A stretch of DNA of 64,000 nt from Acaricomes phytoseiuli DSM 14247 (GTDB taxonomy: Bacteria > Actinomycetota > Actinomycetes > Actinomycetales > Micrococcaceae), in the NCBI RefSeq assembly GCF_000376245.1, contig NZ_AQXM01000061.1, positions 1 through 64,000 of the forward strand, in the 5' to 3' direction. Below, piece by piece: positions 27,367 to 35,173 of this stretch. The notes beneath the pieces are model-generated. The model did not search any database. It saw nothing but the letters and a program-made list of their open reading frames with translations, and was not told the origin of the DNA. The position numbers were made by a program, and so were the translations under genes. Within the stretch, counting starts at the first letter, position 1; each line of letters opens with the position of its first letter.

Positions 27367-29400
27367 ATGACTCCCCCCGGGGAGCGCCGGCCGCTGCTGA
27401 TCGCCATCGATGGCCGCTCCGGCGCCGGTAAGACCACGCTGGCCATCGAGCTCACCGCGCTGCTCGGCGAGCACCGCAAGGTCTCGCTCTTCCATCTCGA
27501 AGACATCTACCCAGGCTGGAACGGGCTGCGCGCCGGGATCGAGCGCTATGTCACGACCGTGCTCGCTCCGCTGCGGGAGGGCCGGGATGCCCAGTGGACT
27601 GCCTGGGATTGGGAAGCCCGCCACGACGGCGAATCCCGAACCACTCCTGCCGCCGAGGTCGTGATCCTCGAAGGCGTGGGCGCCGCTCACGGCCCAGCGC
27701 GGGATCTCCTCGATGCGGTGATCTGGGTGGAGGCTCCCGCAGAGCTGCGCAAGCACCGGGCCCTGACGCGCGACGGCGATCAGTACGCGCCCTACTGGGA
27801 GCTCTGGGCCGACCAGGAATCAGCGCTGCTGGCTGAAGACTCACCGAGCGAGCATGCAGATATCGAAGTCCGGGGAGTCGAGGAAGGCCATCAGCAGCGG
27901 CAGCAGCTGGATCTGGCCTGCGACGTGGCCCAGGCCCTGGGCTCTGTGCGACTACTGGCAGCAGCTCTGGCCCCTGAGCAGCAGCGCTGGCTGGAAACCC
28001 CGGTGCGCGCCGAGGAGCTGGACTTTCGCGGGGATCCGGAAGCGCTCTTCCAAGCGCTCTTCGGCGATTCTGAGCATTCGGTGTGGCTCGATAGCTCCGC
28101 AGCGGATGAGAACCGCGGTAGACGCTCGATCATGGCCGATGCCGGCGGCTCTGCGGGGCGGCTGGCGGTTCATCAGCTCGGGGTGACGACGCAGACCTTC
28201 CGGGGCATCACGGTGCGCTCCCCCGGCACGTTCTTCTCTTGGCTCGACGCGCACTGGCCGATCACACGAATCACCGGCGAGGCCGGGTTCGCCCTGGGCT
28301 GGCTAGGCTACCTGGGCTATGAGATCGCTGGTGGAAATCACAGCGCGCCCGACGACGACGCCGCACCCGACGCCGCTCTGCTCTTCGCCGGACGGGCTAT
28401 CGTGCTCGACCATGCCGCAGGGCGGCTCTGGGCACTGAGCCTGGAGGGCTCCGGGCACCAGGATCCTGAGCGCAGCTGGGCGCAGACCGTGCGCCATGCC
28501 GTCGACGGCCTCCAGGTTCTGGAGCCGCCCGGCGCGGAACCGCTCCTCACGCGTCACGGCGTGCAGCTCCGGGACAGCGCCTCGCAGTACAAGGCCAAGA
28601 TCGCCCGGGCCCAGGCCGAGATCGTCGAAGGCAATAGCTACGAAGTCTGCCTCACCACGCAGCTGCGCTTCGAACTGGCTCCGGGTGCGCAGCCCTGGCA
28701 GCTCTACCGCAGATTGCGCCGCGCCAGCCCGGCGCCTTTCGCCGCGTACCTGCGCTTCGGCGAACTCAGCGTGCTCAGCACCTCGCCGGAGCGGCTGCTG
28801 CGGGTCGAGGCGGGCGGCGAGCTGCTCGCCGAGCCGATCAAGGGCACCCGGCGCCGCGATGCGGACCCGGCCCGGGACGCCGCCTTGCGGGAGGGTCTGC
28901 GGGAATCGGCCAAGGACCGCGCGGAGAACATCATGATCGTGGATCTCATGCGCAATGACCTCTCCCGGTTCGCTCAGCCGGGGTCACTGCGGGTCAGCCG
29001 TCTCTGCGCGATCGAGAGCTACACCACCGTGCATCAGATGGTCAGCAGCATCGAAGCCGTTCTGGAACCCGGCACTTCCCGGGCCGAGGTGGTTGCTGCT
29101 GCTTTCCCCGCGGGATCGATGACAGGAGCCCCCAAGATCAGCACGATGCGGATCCTTGAGGGGCTCGAAGGCGAACCGAGGGGTGTGTATTCGGGGGCGA
29201 TCGGCTACTTCTGGCGGGACGGCTCCGCGGATCTCTCCGTGGCCATCCGAACCCTGGTGCTGCACGGCGAGCAGGCCAGCCTGGGCCTAGGCGGGGCGAT
29301 CACCGCGGATTCGGCTCCGGAAGAGGAGTGGCAGGAAGTCCGGGCTAAAGCGGCAGGCGTGCTGGGCGGGCTGGGGCTCGACTTTCCGGAGAACCGGTAG
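27367..29400 (+). CDS. pabB: uridine-kinase-like P-loop domain fused to aminodeoxychorismate synthase component I (PabB)
   Basis: This 677-residue protein has two parts. Residues 1 to about 190 form a nucleoside-kinase-like P-loop domain (AIDGRSGAGKTTLAIEL, FHLEDIYPGWNGL, VILEGVGAAHG). The rest is a chorismate-binding enzyme with PIKGTRRRDADPARD, ENIMIVDLMRNDLSR, AGSMTGAPKISTMR and GLGGAITADS. With a glutamine amidotransferase the PabB part makes 4-amino-4-deoxychorismate for folate. pabC, the next enzyme, is encoded at 32158. ATG 27367 has GAGGAG upstream. PabB rather than anthranilate synthase is favoured by the nearby pabC. The role of the kinase domain is unknown. Confidence 0.85.
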   Translation: MTPPGERRPLLIAIDGRSGAGKTTLAIELTALLGEHRKVSLFHLEDIYPGWNGLRAGIERYVTTVLAPLREGRDAQWTAWDWEARHDGESRTTPAAEVVILEGVGAAHGPARDLLDAVIWVEAPAELRKHRALTRDGDQYAPYWELWADQESALLAEDSPSEHADIEVRGVEEGHQQRQQLDLACDVAQALGSVRLLAAALAPEQQRWLETPVRAEELDFRGDPEALFQALFGDSEHSVWLDSSAADENRGRRSIMADAGGSAGRLAVHQLGVTTQTFRGITVRSPGTFFSWLDAHWPITRITGEAGFALGWLGYLGYEIAGGNHSAPDDDAAPDAALLFAGRAIVLDHAAGRLWALSLEGSGHQDPERSWAQTVRHAVDGLQVLEPPGAEPLLTRHGVQLRDSASQYKAKIARAQAEIVEGNSYEVCLTTQLRFELAPGAQPWQLYRRLRRASPAPFAAYLRFGELSVLSTSPERLLRVEAGGELLAEPIKGTRRRDADPARDAALREGLRESAKDRAENIMIVDLMRNDLSRFAQPGSLRVSRLCAIESYTTVHQMVSSIEAVLEPGTSRAEVVAAAFPAGSMTGAPKISTMRILEGLEGEPRGVYSGAIGYFWRDGSADLSVAIRTLVLHGEQASLGLGGAITADSAPEEEWQEVRAKAAGVLGGLGLDFPENR

Positions 29401-29429
29401 GCTCAACCCAGGCTTCCAGATGAGGCATC

Positions 29430-29447
29430 GCATGGAATATTCCATGC
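29430..29447. promoter_or_regulatory. 18-bp perfect palindrome, probable operator of the luciferase-like gene
   Basis: GCATGGAATATTCCATGC lies 22 nt before the ATG at 29469. It is AT-centred and short, so it looks like a dimeric regulator site rather than a terminator. Confidence 0.5.
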
Positions 29448-29468
29448 AAACGCATGGTTCAGGTGATT

Positions 29469-30515
29469 ATGAAAAGCTTCGGTTTCCTCTCCTTCGGCCA
29501 CTACGGCGCAGGTCACGGCTCACAGGCGGTCACCGCCCGGGATGCTCTGCACCAAGCCATCGACCTCTCCGTTGCTGCGGATGAGATCGGAGTCAACGGA
29601 GCCTATTTCCGGGTCCATCACTTCGCCAAGCAGCAAGCCGCGCCCTTTCCGCTGCTGAGCGCCATCGCGGCCAAGACTCAGCGCATCGAGGCAGGCACCG
29701 GGGTGATCGACCTGCGCTACGAGAACCCGCTCTACCTCGCCGAGGAGGCCGCTGCGCTGGATCTGATCAGCGGCGGCCGGATGGCCCTGGGCATGAGCCG
29801 CGGTTCACCGGAGACCGCATTGCGGGGCTATGAGAACTTCGGCTACCGCGGATCAGACCCGCGGGGCGGGGACATCGCCCGGGAGAAGTTCTCGCTCTTC
29901 CTCCGCGGCATCGACGGCGAGCGCCTGGCTAACACGGACCCGCAGCTGGCGCCGGCGGGCAGCAAGCTGCGTGTGGAGCCGCATTCACCGGGAGTGAGGA
30001 AGCGCATCTGGTGGGGTTCCGGGACCAGGGAGACCGCCGAGTGGGCCGGCAAGATGGGTGTGAACCTGATGTCCTCGACCCTGCTGACCGAAGACGCCGG
30101 GGTTCCCTTCCACGAGCTGCAGGCCGAGCAGATCGAGCGCTTCCGGAACGCCTGGCGCGAAGCGGGACACGAGGGCACACCCCGAGTCTCCGTGAGCCGC
30201 AGCGTCTTCCCGCTCATGAACGACACGGATCGGCTGTACTTCGACCGCTCGAGTCGGGACCAGGTGGGCATGATCGACGGCTACCGTTCCACCTTCGGCA
30301 AGACCTACGCCGCCGAGCCGGGCCGCCTGATCGATGAGCTACTCAAGGACAGTGCCGTGCAGAGCGCCGACACCCTGATGCTCACGATCCCCACCCAGCT
30401 GGGCGTCGACTTCAATATGCACATCCTGGAGTCCTTCGCCCAGCACGTCGCCCCGGCGCTGGGATGGAAGCCGAATACCGAGGGGCCGGCTGAGGGGTAC
30501 ACACTACCCGCCTGA
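29469..30515 (+). CDS. luciferase-like flavin-dependent monooxygenase (LLM class)
   Basis: This is a protein of about 348 residues of the bacterial luciferase/F420-type TIM-barrel superfamily. It starts MKSFGFLSFGHYG. Conserved blocks are AYFRVHHFAKQQAAPFPLL, IEAGTGVIDLRYENPLYLAEEAA, LDLISGGRMALGMSRGSPE and WWGSGTRETAEWAGKMGVNLMS. It probably uses reduced FMN (or F420) to oxidise a small organic compound. ATG 29469 is chosen as the family start with AGGTGA upstream; a frame from 29454 is five residues longer. It is probably transcribed alone from the promoter region carrying the palindrome. Confidence 0.85.
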   Translation: MKSFGFLSFGHYGAGHGSQAVTARDALHQAIDLSVAADEIGVNGAYFRVHHFAKQQAAPFPLLSAIAAKTQRIEAGTGVIDLRYENPLYLAEEAAALDLISGGRMALGMSRGSPETALRGYENFGYRGSDPRGGDIAREKFSLFLRGIDGERLANTDPQLAPAGSKLRVEPHSPGVRKRIWWGSGTRETAEWAGKMGVNLMSSTLLTEDAGVPFHELQAEQIERFRNAWREAGHEGTPRVSVSRSVFPLMNDTDRLYFDRSSRDQVGMIDGYRSTFGKTYAAEPGRLIDELLKDSAVQSADTLMLTIPTQLGVDFNMHILESFAQHVAPALGWKPNTEGPAEGYTLPA

Positions 30516-30552
30516 GCACTCAGCTGAAAGCCTGGGTACGAGCCAAGTCAGC

Positions 30553-31026
30553 CTAAGCATCGTGCGGCACTGGAAAGACGCAACGCAAGCCTTCGCAGAC
30601 GACCGTCATGCCCGGCTCGAAGCCGATCGGGTTCTGCGAATGCTCGCGCCAGAAACGCTCATGAGCTATGCGCCAATACGAAAGGCTCCGGTCCCCTTCT
30701 CCTTCATCGAAGGCGTGCTGCTCGGATACCTCGCCGAAAGGCACCAGCTGAACCGAAACAATTTCAACGAGCGCTCTTGGAACTCCACGGCCATCCAGGA
30801 TGATGCTGTATTCGCCCGCTACGGGCAGCGGGTCGCCGGCCTCCTCATAATCCATGAACGATGATGAGGTCGCCGTCTTCGTACCCTCGAGTACGAGCGC
30901 AAGGAGCCGATCGGCTTGTTCTGGATCTGCACCGAACGCCCACGCTTCCGGCGCAGCTTCAGGGAGGCCCGGGACAGCGTTCCCGCACTGTACCCAAAAA
31001 TCGGCAACTGCGAGTGATTGACTCAT
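30553..31026 (-). CDS. ASCH domain protein
   Basis: This 157-residue soluble protein of the ASCH superfamily (PUA-like fold, thought to bind RNA or nucleosides) shows the signature VLEGTKTATSS, then GEYSIILDGRGVPRALVEI, FGEVSEQHAFDEGEGDRSL, YWRIAHERFWRE and the C-terminal VVCEGLRCVFP. Members of this group sit near nucleotide or translation genes, but function is unproven. It is convergent with the luciferase-like gene and divergent from hchA. Confidence 0.85.
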   Translation of the reverse strand: MSQSLAVADFWVQCGNAVPGLPEAAPEAWAFGADPEQADRLLALVLEGTKTATSSSFMDYEEAGDPLPVAGEYSIILDGRGVPRALVEIVSVQLVPFGEVSEQHAFDEGEGDRSLSYWRIAHERFWREHSQNPIGFEPGMTVVCEGLRCVFPVPHDA

Positions 31027-31211
31027 GAATCGATACCACCTGACCTCTCCACAACGAAGCTAACTAGTTGCCGGATAAACCAAGCCCATCATATGTTCTA
31101 TATATGGCTGGCCTTGCGGATCAGAGCACAACGTGCGGAGCTCACAAGGCCCTGCCCGGCCGCAATCAGCACCTCCGCACAACTCGCAACAAGTAGTCGA
31201 AGGGAAAGCTC

Positions 31212-32084
31212 ATGGCCGAAAACACCACCGAATCCACCCAGGACCGCAACCCAACCCCGGACCCGGCCGAGGACAACGCATTCTTCCCCTCCCCCTACTC
31301 GCTGTCTCAGTACACCGCCGCCACCACGGACTACGACGGCCTGGCCAGCGAGGAGAAGTACACCGGAGGCCGCTGGAAGGTACTGGTCATCGCTGCTGAC
31401 GAGCGGTACATGCTCATGCAGAACGAGACCTTCTTCTCCACCGGAAACCATCCCGTCGAAACGCTCCTGCCCATCCACCACATGGCTCAGGCGGGCTACG
31501 GCATCGAGATCGCCACCCTCAGCGGCGAGCCGGGCAAATTCGAATGGTGGGCTTACCCCCAGGACGATGAGGCGGCGAAGACCACCTGGGAAGCGACGAA
31601 AGAAGACTTCAAAGCACCGAAGAAGCTCTCCGAAGTCATCGCGGAAGGTCTCGACGACTACGCCGCGATCTTTATCCCCGGCGGCCACGGCGCGATGAAC
31701 GGCATTCCCTTCAGTTCTGATCTGCGCGACGCCCTGGATTTCTTCCAGGACAACGACCGCCTCGTCATCACGCTGTGCCACGGCCCAGCAGCCCTCTTGG
31801 CCGCCGGCGTCGATCGCCCCGCCAACCCCTTCGCCGGGTACAAGATCGTCGCGTTCCCGGATTCTCTGGACTTCGGGGCGAACCTCGAGATCGGCTACAT
31901 CCCCGGGAAGATGCCCTGGAAACTCGGCGAGCGTCTCCAAGAGGCCGGCATCGAGATCATCAACAGCGATATGACCGGCGCGACCACCCGGGACCGGAAT
32001 CTGCTCACCGGGGACAGCCCGCTCGCGGCCAACCAGCTCGGCAAGGACTCCGCCTTGGCCCTGCTCTCGGAATTCAACGACTAA
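31212..32084 (+). CDS. hchA: HchA/Hsp31-type glyoxalase III / protein deglycase (DJ-1 superfamily)
   Basis: This 290-residue member of the DJ-1/PfpI family acts on methylglyoxal and glycated proteins. The extended N-terminus (NAFFPSPYSLSQYTA) and the metal-site block NETFFSTGNHPVETLLPIHHM are typical of Hsp31 rather than small DJ-1 proteins. The nucleophile Cys lies in TLCHGPAALLAAG, and the conserved acidic residue precedes GEPGKFEWW. The start has GAAGGGAAA upstream. Length matches E. coli HchA (283). A strong hairpin follows at 32110. Confidence 0.9.
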   Translation: MAENTTESTQDRNPTPDPAEDNAFFPSPYSLSQYTAATTDYDGLASEEKYTGGRWKVLVIAADERYMLMQNETFFSTGNHPVETLLPIHHMAQAGYGIEIATLSGEPGKFEWWAYPQDDEAAKTTWEATKEDFKAPKKLSEVIAEGLDDYAAIFIPGGHGAMNGIPFSSDLRDALDFFQDNDRLVITLCHGPAALLAAGVDRPANPFAGYKIVAFPDSLDFGANLEIGYIPGKMPWKLGERLQEAGIEIINSDMTGATTRDRNLLTGDSPLAANQLGKDSALALLSEFND

Positions 32085-32109
32085 CAGACAGCAGGCCCGG
32101 GCCTATTGC

Positions 32110-32150
32110 GCCTACTGCCCCGGAGACGGATGTTCCCCGGGGCAGTAGGC
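32110..32150 (+). terminator. hchA terminator, overlapping the pabC promoter
   Basis: Arms GCCTACTGCCCCGG and CCGGGGCAGTAGGC form a 14-bp perfect stem with a 13-nt loop, 25 nt after the hchA stop. The right arm contains most of the pabC -10 box (32146-32151). Confidence 0.7.
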
Positions 32151-32151
32151 T
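32146..32151 (+). promoter_or_regulatory. -10 box of pabC (leaderless start)
   Basis: TAGGCT ends 6 nt before ATG 32158, with no Shine-Dalgarno. It is partly inside the upstream terminator stem. Confidence 0.45.
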
Positions 32152-32157
32152 GGCTGC

Positions 32158-33072
32158 ATGAGCGCAGCTGAACCAGCCAGAACCGCCCTGGTCTTCCTTG
32201 ATGACGATCACCCCGGCGGGCGGCTGGCCGATGCCGCCGAGCCTCAGCTCTCAGTGCTGGACCTCGGTGTGACCCGCGGTGACGGAATTTTCGAATCCCT
32301 CCTGGCCCGGGATGGAAACCCGCGGAAGCTGCAAGCCCATCTGGACCGCTTGCAGTCCTCAGCCCAGATACTGGAACTTGCGGTTCCGGCACCGGAGCGC
32401 TGGCGGGCAGCCATCGATACCGCCCTGGCGGCTTTCGGCGAACCCGAAGCCGTGGTCAAGCTTCTAGCGACCCGCGGCCTCGAGGCGGCTCCCGGTGCAG
32501 AACGCCCCACGTGTTGGGTCCAGGTCTCGCCGGCACCTCACGGTGGGCAGCGGCAGCACACCGAAGGCATCGACGTTCTGCTGCTGGAGCGCGGTTACGA
32601 TTCCGGTATCGCCGAGCGAGCACCCTGGCTCCTGCTGGGCGCGAAGACGCTCTCCTACTCCGTCAATATGGCCGCATTGCGCTATGCCCGGCAGCATGGT
32701 GCCGGGGACGTGATCTTCTACAGCGCCGACGGGCGCGTCCTGGAAGGCCCTACCTCATCGGTGCTGATCGCCCGGCGACATCAAGGGCATCAGGACGCAG
32801 ACCAGCCCGTCAAGCAGCTGGTCACCCCGCTACTGGATTCCGGAATCCTGCCGGGTACCACCCAGCGCGCGCTCTTCGATGCGGCGCAGCAGCAGGGCTG
32901 GCAGCTGGGCTATGGTCCCTTAGTTCCCCAAGACCTGCTGGAGGCGAGCGGAGTGTGGTTAGCCTCCAGCATCCGGGGGCTGGTACCCGTACGGCGCATC
33001 GACGGCCAGGACATCCCCGTCGATAAGGCGCTCACCGAGGAGCTGAACCAGCTGTTCGACGAAATCCCCTGA
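32158..33072 (+). CDS. pabC: class IV aminotransferase, probable aminodeoxychorismate lyase
   Basis: This 304-residue PLP enzyme of fold type IV has LSVLDLGVTRGDGIFESLLA with the conserved Arg/Gly block near residue 40, the PLP Lys in LGAKTLSYSVNMAA, GDVIFYSADGRVLEGPTSSVLI, GILPGTTQRALFDAA and WLASSIRGLVPVRRI. PabC releases pyruvate from aminodeoxychorismate to give p-aminobenzoate. D-amino acid or branched-chain aminotransferase is the alternative. The presence of pabB 2.8 kb upstream supports PabC. It starts just after the hchA terminator. Confidence 0.8.
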   Translation: MSAAEPARTALVFLDDDHPGGRLADAAEPQLSVLDLGVTRGDGIFESLLARDGNPRKLQAHLDRLQSSAQILELAVPAPERWRAAIDTALAAFGEPEAVVKLLATRGLEAAPGAERPTCWVQVSPAPHGGQRQHTEGIDVLLLERGYDSGIAERAPWLLLGAKTLSYSVNMAALRYARQHGAGDVIFYSADGRVLEGPTSSVLIARRHQGHQDADQPVKQLVTPLLDSGILPGTTQRALFDAAQQQGWQLGYGPLVPQDLLEASGVWLASSIRGLVPVRRIDGQDIPVDKALTEELNQLFDEIP

Positions 33073-33159
33073 ACACCGGCTGCGTGGCAGCGCCCGGGGA
33101 TATGACGGCTTTATGACCTGCCGCTGATGCGCCTCGAACCCTTGTGGTAGCTTGGCAGC

Positions 33160-33274
33160 GAGTAATGAGCGCCAGCACGCCGCAGCTGATTCCCTCGTGA
33201 GTCACCCATGGCCACTGCCCTGACCTGCTGGCCGGCAACCCTCTATTCCGGCGGGGTGCCTCAGGTGACTACTC
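33160..33274 (+). promoter_or_regulatory. SAM-IV riboswitch upstream of the rhodanese-metZ operon
   Basis: The leader contains the SAM-IV core blocks in order: ATGAGCGCCAGC, then TGCTGGCCGGCAACCCTC, then GGCGGGGTGCCTCAGGTGA, closed by an outer helix GAGTA (33160-33164) / TACTC (33270-33274). SAM-IV riboswitches are known from Actinomycetales ahead of sulfur-metabolism genes. Directly after it GGCGGC-tccctg-GCCGCC (33275-33292) can fold next to the GGAAGGAG ribosome-binding site. SAM binding would lower expression of the Met biosynthesis genes. Confidence 0.88.
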
Positions 33275-33308
33275 GGCGGCTCCCTGGCCGCCAGCGGAAG
33301 GAGAGATC

Positions 33309-33410
33309 ATGAGCGAACAGCTCGCTTACCGGCTACTCACCGGCCCCAATGACAATGGATTCTGCGAACGCGTCAGCGCGGCTCCCGCCGAAGAAAGCTC
33401 CGCGCGATGA
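33309..33410 (+). CDS. DUF1737-type short protein, truncated remnant (33 residues)
   Basis: The frame starts MSEQLAYRLLTGPNDNGFCERVS, clearly the N-terminus of DUF1737 proteins (normally about 55-70 residues). After residue 24 it reads AAPAEESSAR and stops, lacking the conserved GYxLxGSP and hydrophobic C-terminal part. It has a good ribosome-binding site (GGAAGGAG) and its TGA overlaps the rhodanese ATG. The gene is probably an internally deleted remnant. Translation of the leader may still matter for coupling to the rhodanese gene. Confidence 0.7.
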   Translation: MSEQLAYRLLTGPNDNGFCERVSAAPAEESSAR

Positions 33411-33847
33411 GCTACGCCGGGGATCTGAGCCTGGACGAGGCCTGGCATCGGATCAGCGCGGGAGCCGTCCTGGTGGATGTCCGCACCGAGGCGGAATGGC
33501 GGATCATCGGCGTTCCGGATATCTCCCAGCTGGCCGCCGAGCCGCGATTCATCCAGTGGAACCTCCCCGGCGGCCTCATCAATCCGGGGTTCCTCGAGGA
33601 GTTGCGCGACGCGGTACCGGAGCAGGCGGAGATCGTTTTCCTGTGCCGCTCGGGGGTTCGCTCAGCATCCGCAGCAGCCGCCGCGACCGCAGCGGGATAC
33701 ACCGGCTACAACATCCTGGAAGGCTTCGAGGGCGTTCCGGACCACTACGGCGAGCGCAGCATCAACGGCTGGAAGAACCACGGGCTGCCCTGGGCCCGGC
33801 TCGGCCCTGCCCCTGAACACTCTGCCCCTGATCATCCCGGAAACTGA
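33407..33847 (+). CDS. rhodanese-like sulfurtransferase domain protein
   Basis: This 146-residue single-domain rhodanese has LVDVRTEAEW near residue 30 and the active-site loop FLCRSGVRS with the persulfide-carrying Cys, followed by AGYTGYNILEGFEG. It overlaps the DUF1737 remnant by 4 nt and precedes metZ by 3 nt, so the two are translated together under the SAM-IV riboswitch. A role in sulfur delivery for homocysteine formation by MetZ is a reasonable inference from this fixed pairing. Confidence 0.9.
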   Translation: MSYAGDLSLDEAWHRISAGAVLVDVRTEAEWRIIGVPDISQLAAEPRFIQWNLPGGLINPGFLEELRDAVPEQAEIVFLCRSGVRSASAAAAATAAGYTGYNILEGFEGVPDHYGERSINGWKNHGLPWARLGPAPEHSAPDHPGN

Positions 33848-33850
33848 GCG

Positions 33851-35041
33851 ATGGCTTTCAACCCGTTCGCCCCGGACTGGGCGCCGGATACCCGGGCGGT
33901 CCGCGGCGGCCTGGACCGGACCGGCTTCCAGGAGACCGCGGAAGCACTCTTCGCCACCTCCGGTTTCGTCTACGAATCCGCGGAAGCGGCAGAGCGCGCT
34001 TTCACCGGGGAGGATGAGCGCTTCGTCTATTCCCGGTACGGGAACCCGACCGTGGCGACCTTCCAGGAGCGGCTCAGACTGCTCGAAGGCGCAGAGGCCT
34101 GTTTCGCCACCGGCTCCGGGATGGCGGCTGTTTTCGTCGCACTCGGCGCATTGCTGGGAGCCGGAGACCGGGTGGTCGCTTCCCGATCACTCTTCGGCTC
34201 CTGCTTCGTGATCCTCAACGAGATCCTGCCGCGCTGGGGTGTCGAGACCGTCTTCGTCGACGGAGTTGATCTAACCCAGTGGGAGCAAGCACTGAGCGAA
34301 CCGGCGCAGGCCGTCTTCTTCGAATCCCCGTCGAATCCGATGCAGGAGATCGTCGATATCCGTGCCATCTGCCAGCTGGCTCACGCGGCGGGGGCGACCG
34401 TCGTCGCCGACAATGTTTTCGCCACCCCGCTTTTGCAGCGCTGCCTGGAGCTGAGCGCCGATGTTGTCGTGTACTCGGGGACCAAGCACATCGACGGTCA
34501 AGGACGGGTTCTTGGCGGAGCGATTCTGGGCAGCAGCGAATTCATCGACGGGCCAGTCAAGCAGCTGATGCGCCATACCGGGCCGTCGCTGTCGCCCTTC
34601 AATGCCTGGACGCTGAGCAAGGGGCTGGAGACGCTGAGTCTCCGGGTAGCGCGCTCCTGCGATAGTGCGCTCAGCCTGGCAGCCTTCTTGGCGGAGCAGC
34701 CCGAGGTGTCCTGGGTGCGCTATCCGTTGCTGCCATCGCACCCGCAGTACGAGCTGGCTGCCCGGCAGATGTCCGCCGGAGGCACCGTGCTGACTTTCGA
34801 GCTGAAAGGCGGCAAGCCGGCGGCATTCTCGTTCCTCAACGCGCTGCGCATCGTCGATATCTCCAACAATCTGGGCGATGCGAAAACGCTCATCACGCAT
34901 CCTGCGACCACGACGCACCGGGCGATGGGCGCGGAAGGGCGTGCGGCCATCGGGCTCAGCGACGGCGTAGTACGGCTCTCCGTCGGCCTGGAGGACCTTG
35001 ATGATCTCCGCGCAGACCTCCAACAAGCTCTCCACAATTGA
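33851..35041 (+). CDS. metZ: O-succinylhomoserine sulfhydrylase
   Basis: This 396-residue PLP enzyme of the Cys/Met metabolism family makes homocysteine from O-succinylhomoserine and sulfide. It shows VYSRYGNPTVATF, CFATGSGMAAVF, FESPSNPMQEIVDI, the VADNVFATP strand and the PLP lysine in VVYSGTKHIDGQGRVLGGA. The HIDGQGR loop is typical of MetZ rather than MetB/MetC. It is the last gene of the SAM-IV riboswitch operon. Its TGA stop lies within the left arm of a 25-bp hairpin. Confidence 0.92.
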   Translation: MAFNPFAPDWAPDTRAVRGGLDRTGFQETAEALFATSGFVYESAEAAERAFTGEDERFVYSRYGNPTVATFQERLRLLEGAEACFATGSGMAAVFVALGALLGAGDRVVASRSLFGSCFVILNEILPRWGVETVFVDGVDLTQWEQALSEPAQAVFFESPSNPMQEIVDIRAICQLAHAAGATVVADNVFATPLLQRCLELSADVVVYSGTKHIDGQGRVLGGAILGSSEFIDGPVKQLMRHTGPSLSPFNAWTLSKGLETLSLRVARSCDSALSLAAFLAEQPEVSWVRYPLLPSHPQYELAARQMSAGGTVLTFELKGGKPAAFSFLNALRIVDISNNLGDAKTLITHPATTTHRAMGAEGRAAIGLSDGVVRLSVGLEDLDDLRADLQQALHN

Positions 35042-35099
35042 TGCCGTCCGCGACTTCTGATGCCGTTCGGAGACCATCAGAAGTCACGGACGGCATCAA
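35038..35099 (+). terminator. 25-bp-arm hairpin at the metZ stop (family A, copy 1)
   Basis: Left arm 35038-35062 (TTGATGCCGTCCGCGACTTC...) pairs with 35075-35099 over 25 bp with a single G-U type mismatch and a 12-nt loop. The metZ TGA is inside the left arm. A closely related hairpin follows the next gene (36080-36139). Confidence 0.8.
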
Positions 35100-35173
35100 T
35101 TTCCGCGGGGTGATACTCACAAGGAGCCGCTGACCCCTGGCAGCTCTGGCCGCGGCCCAGCAGGCTCGAGCGC

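Noticed and set aside
27205-27756. 183-residue minus-strand frame upstream of and inside the pabB fusion
   Set aside because: Overlaps the conserved P-loop domain in antisense and has no recognisable motif.
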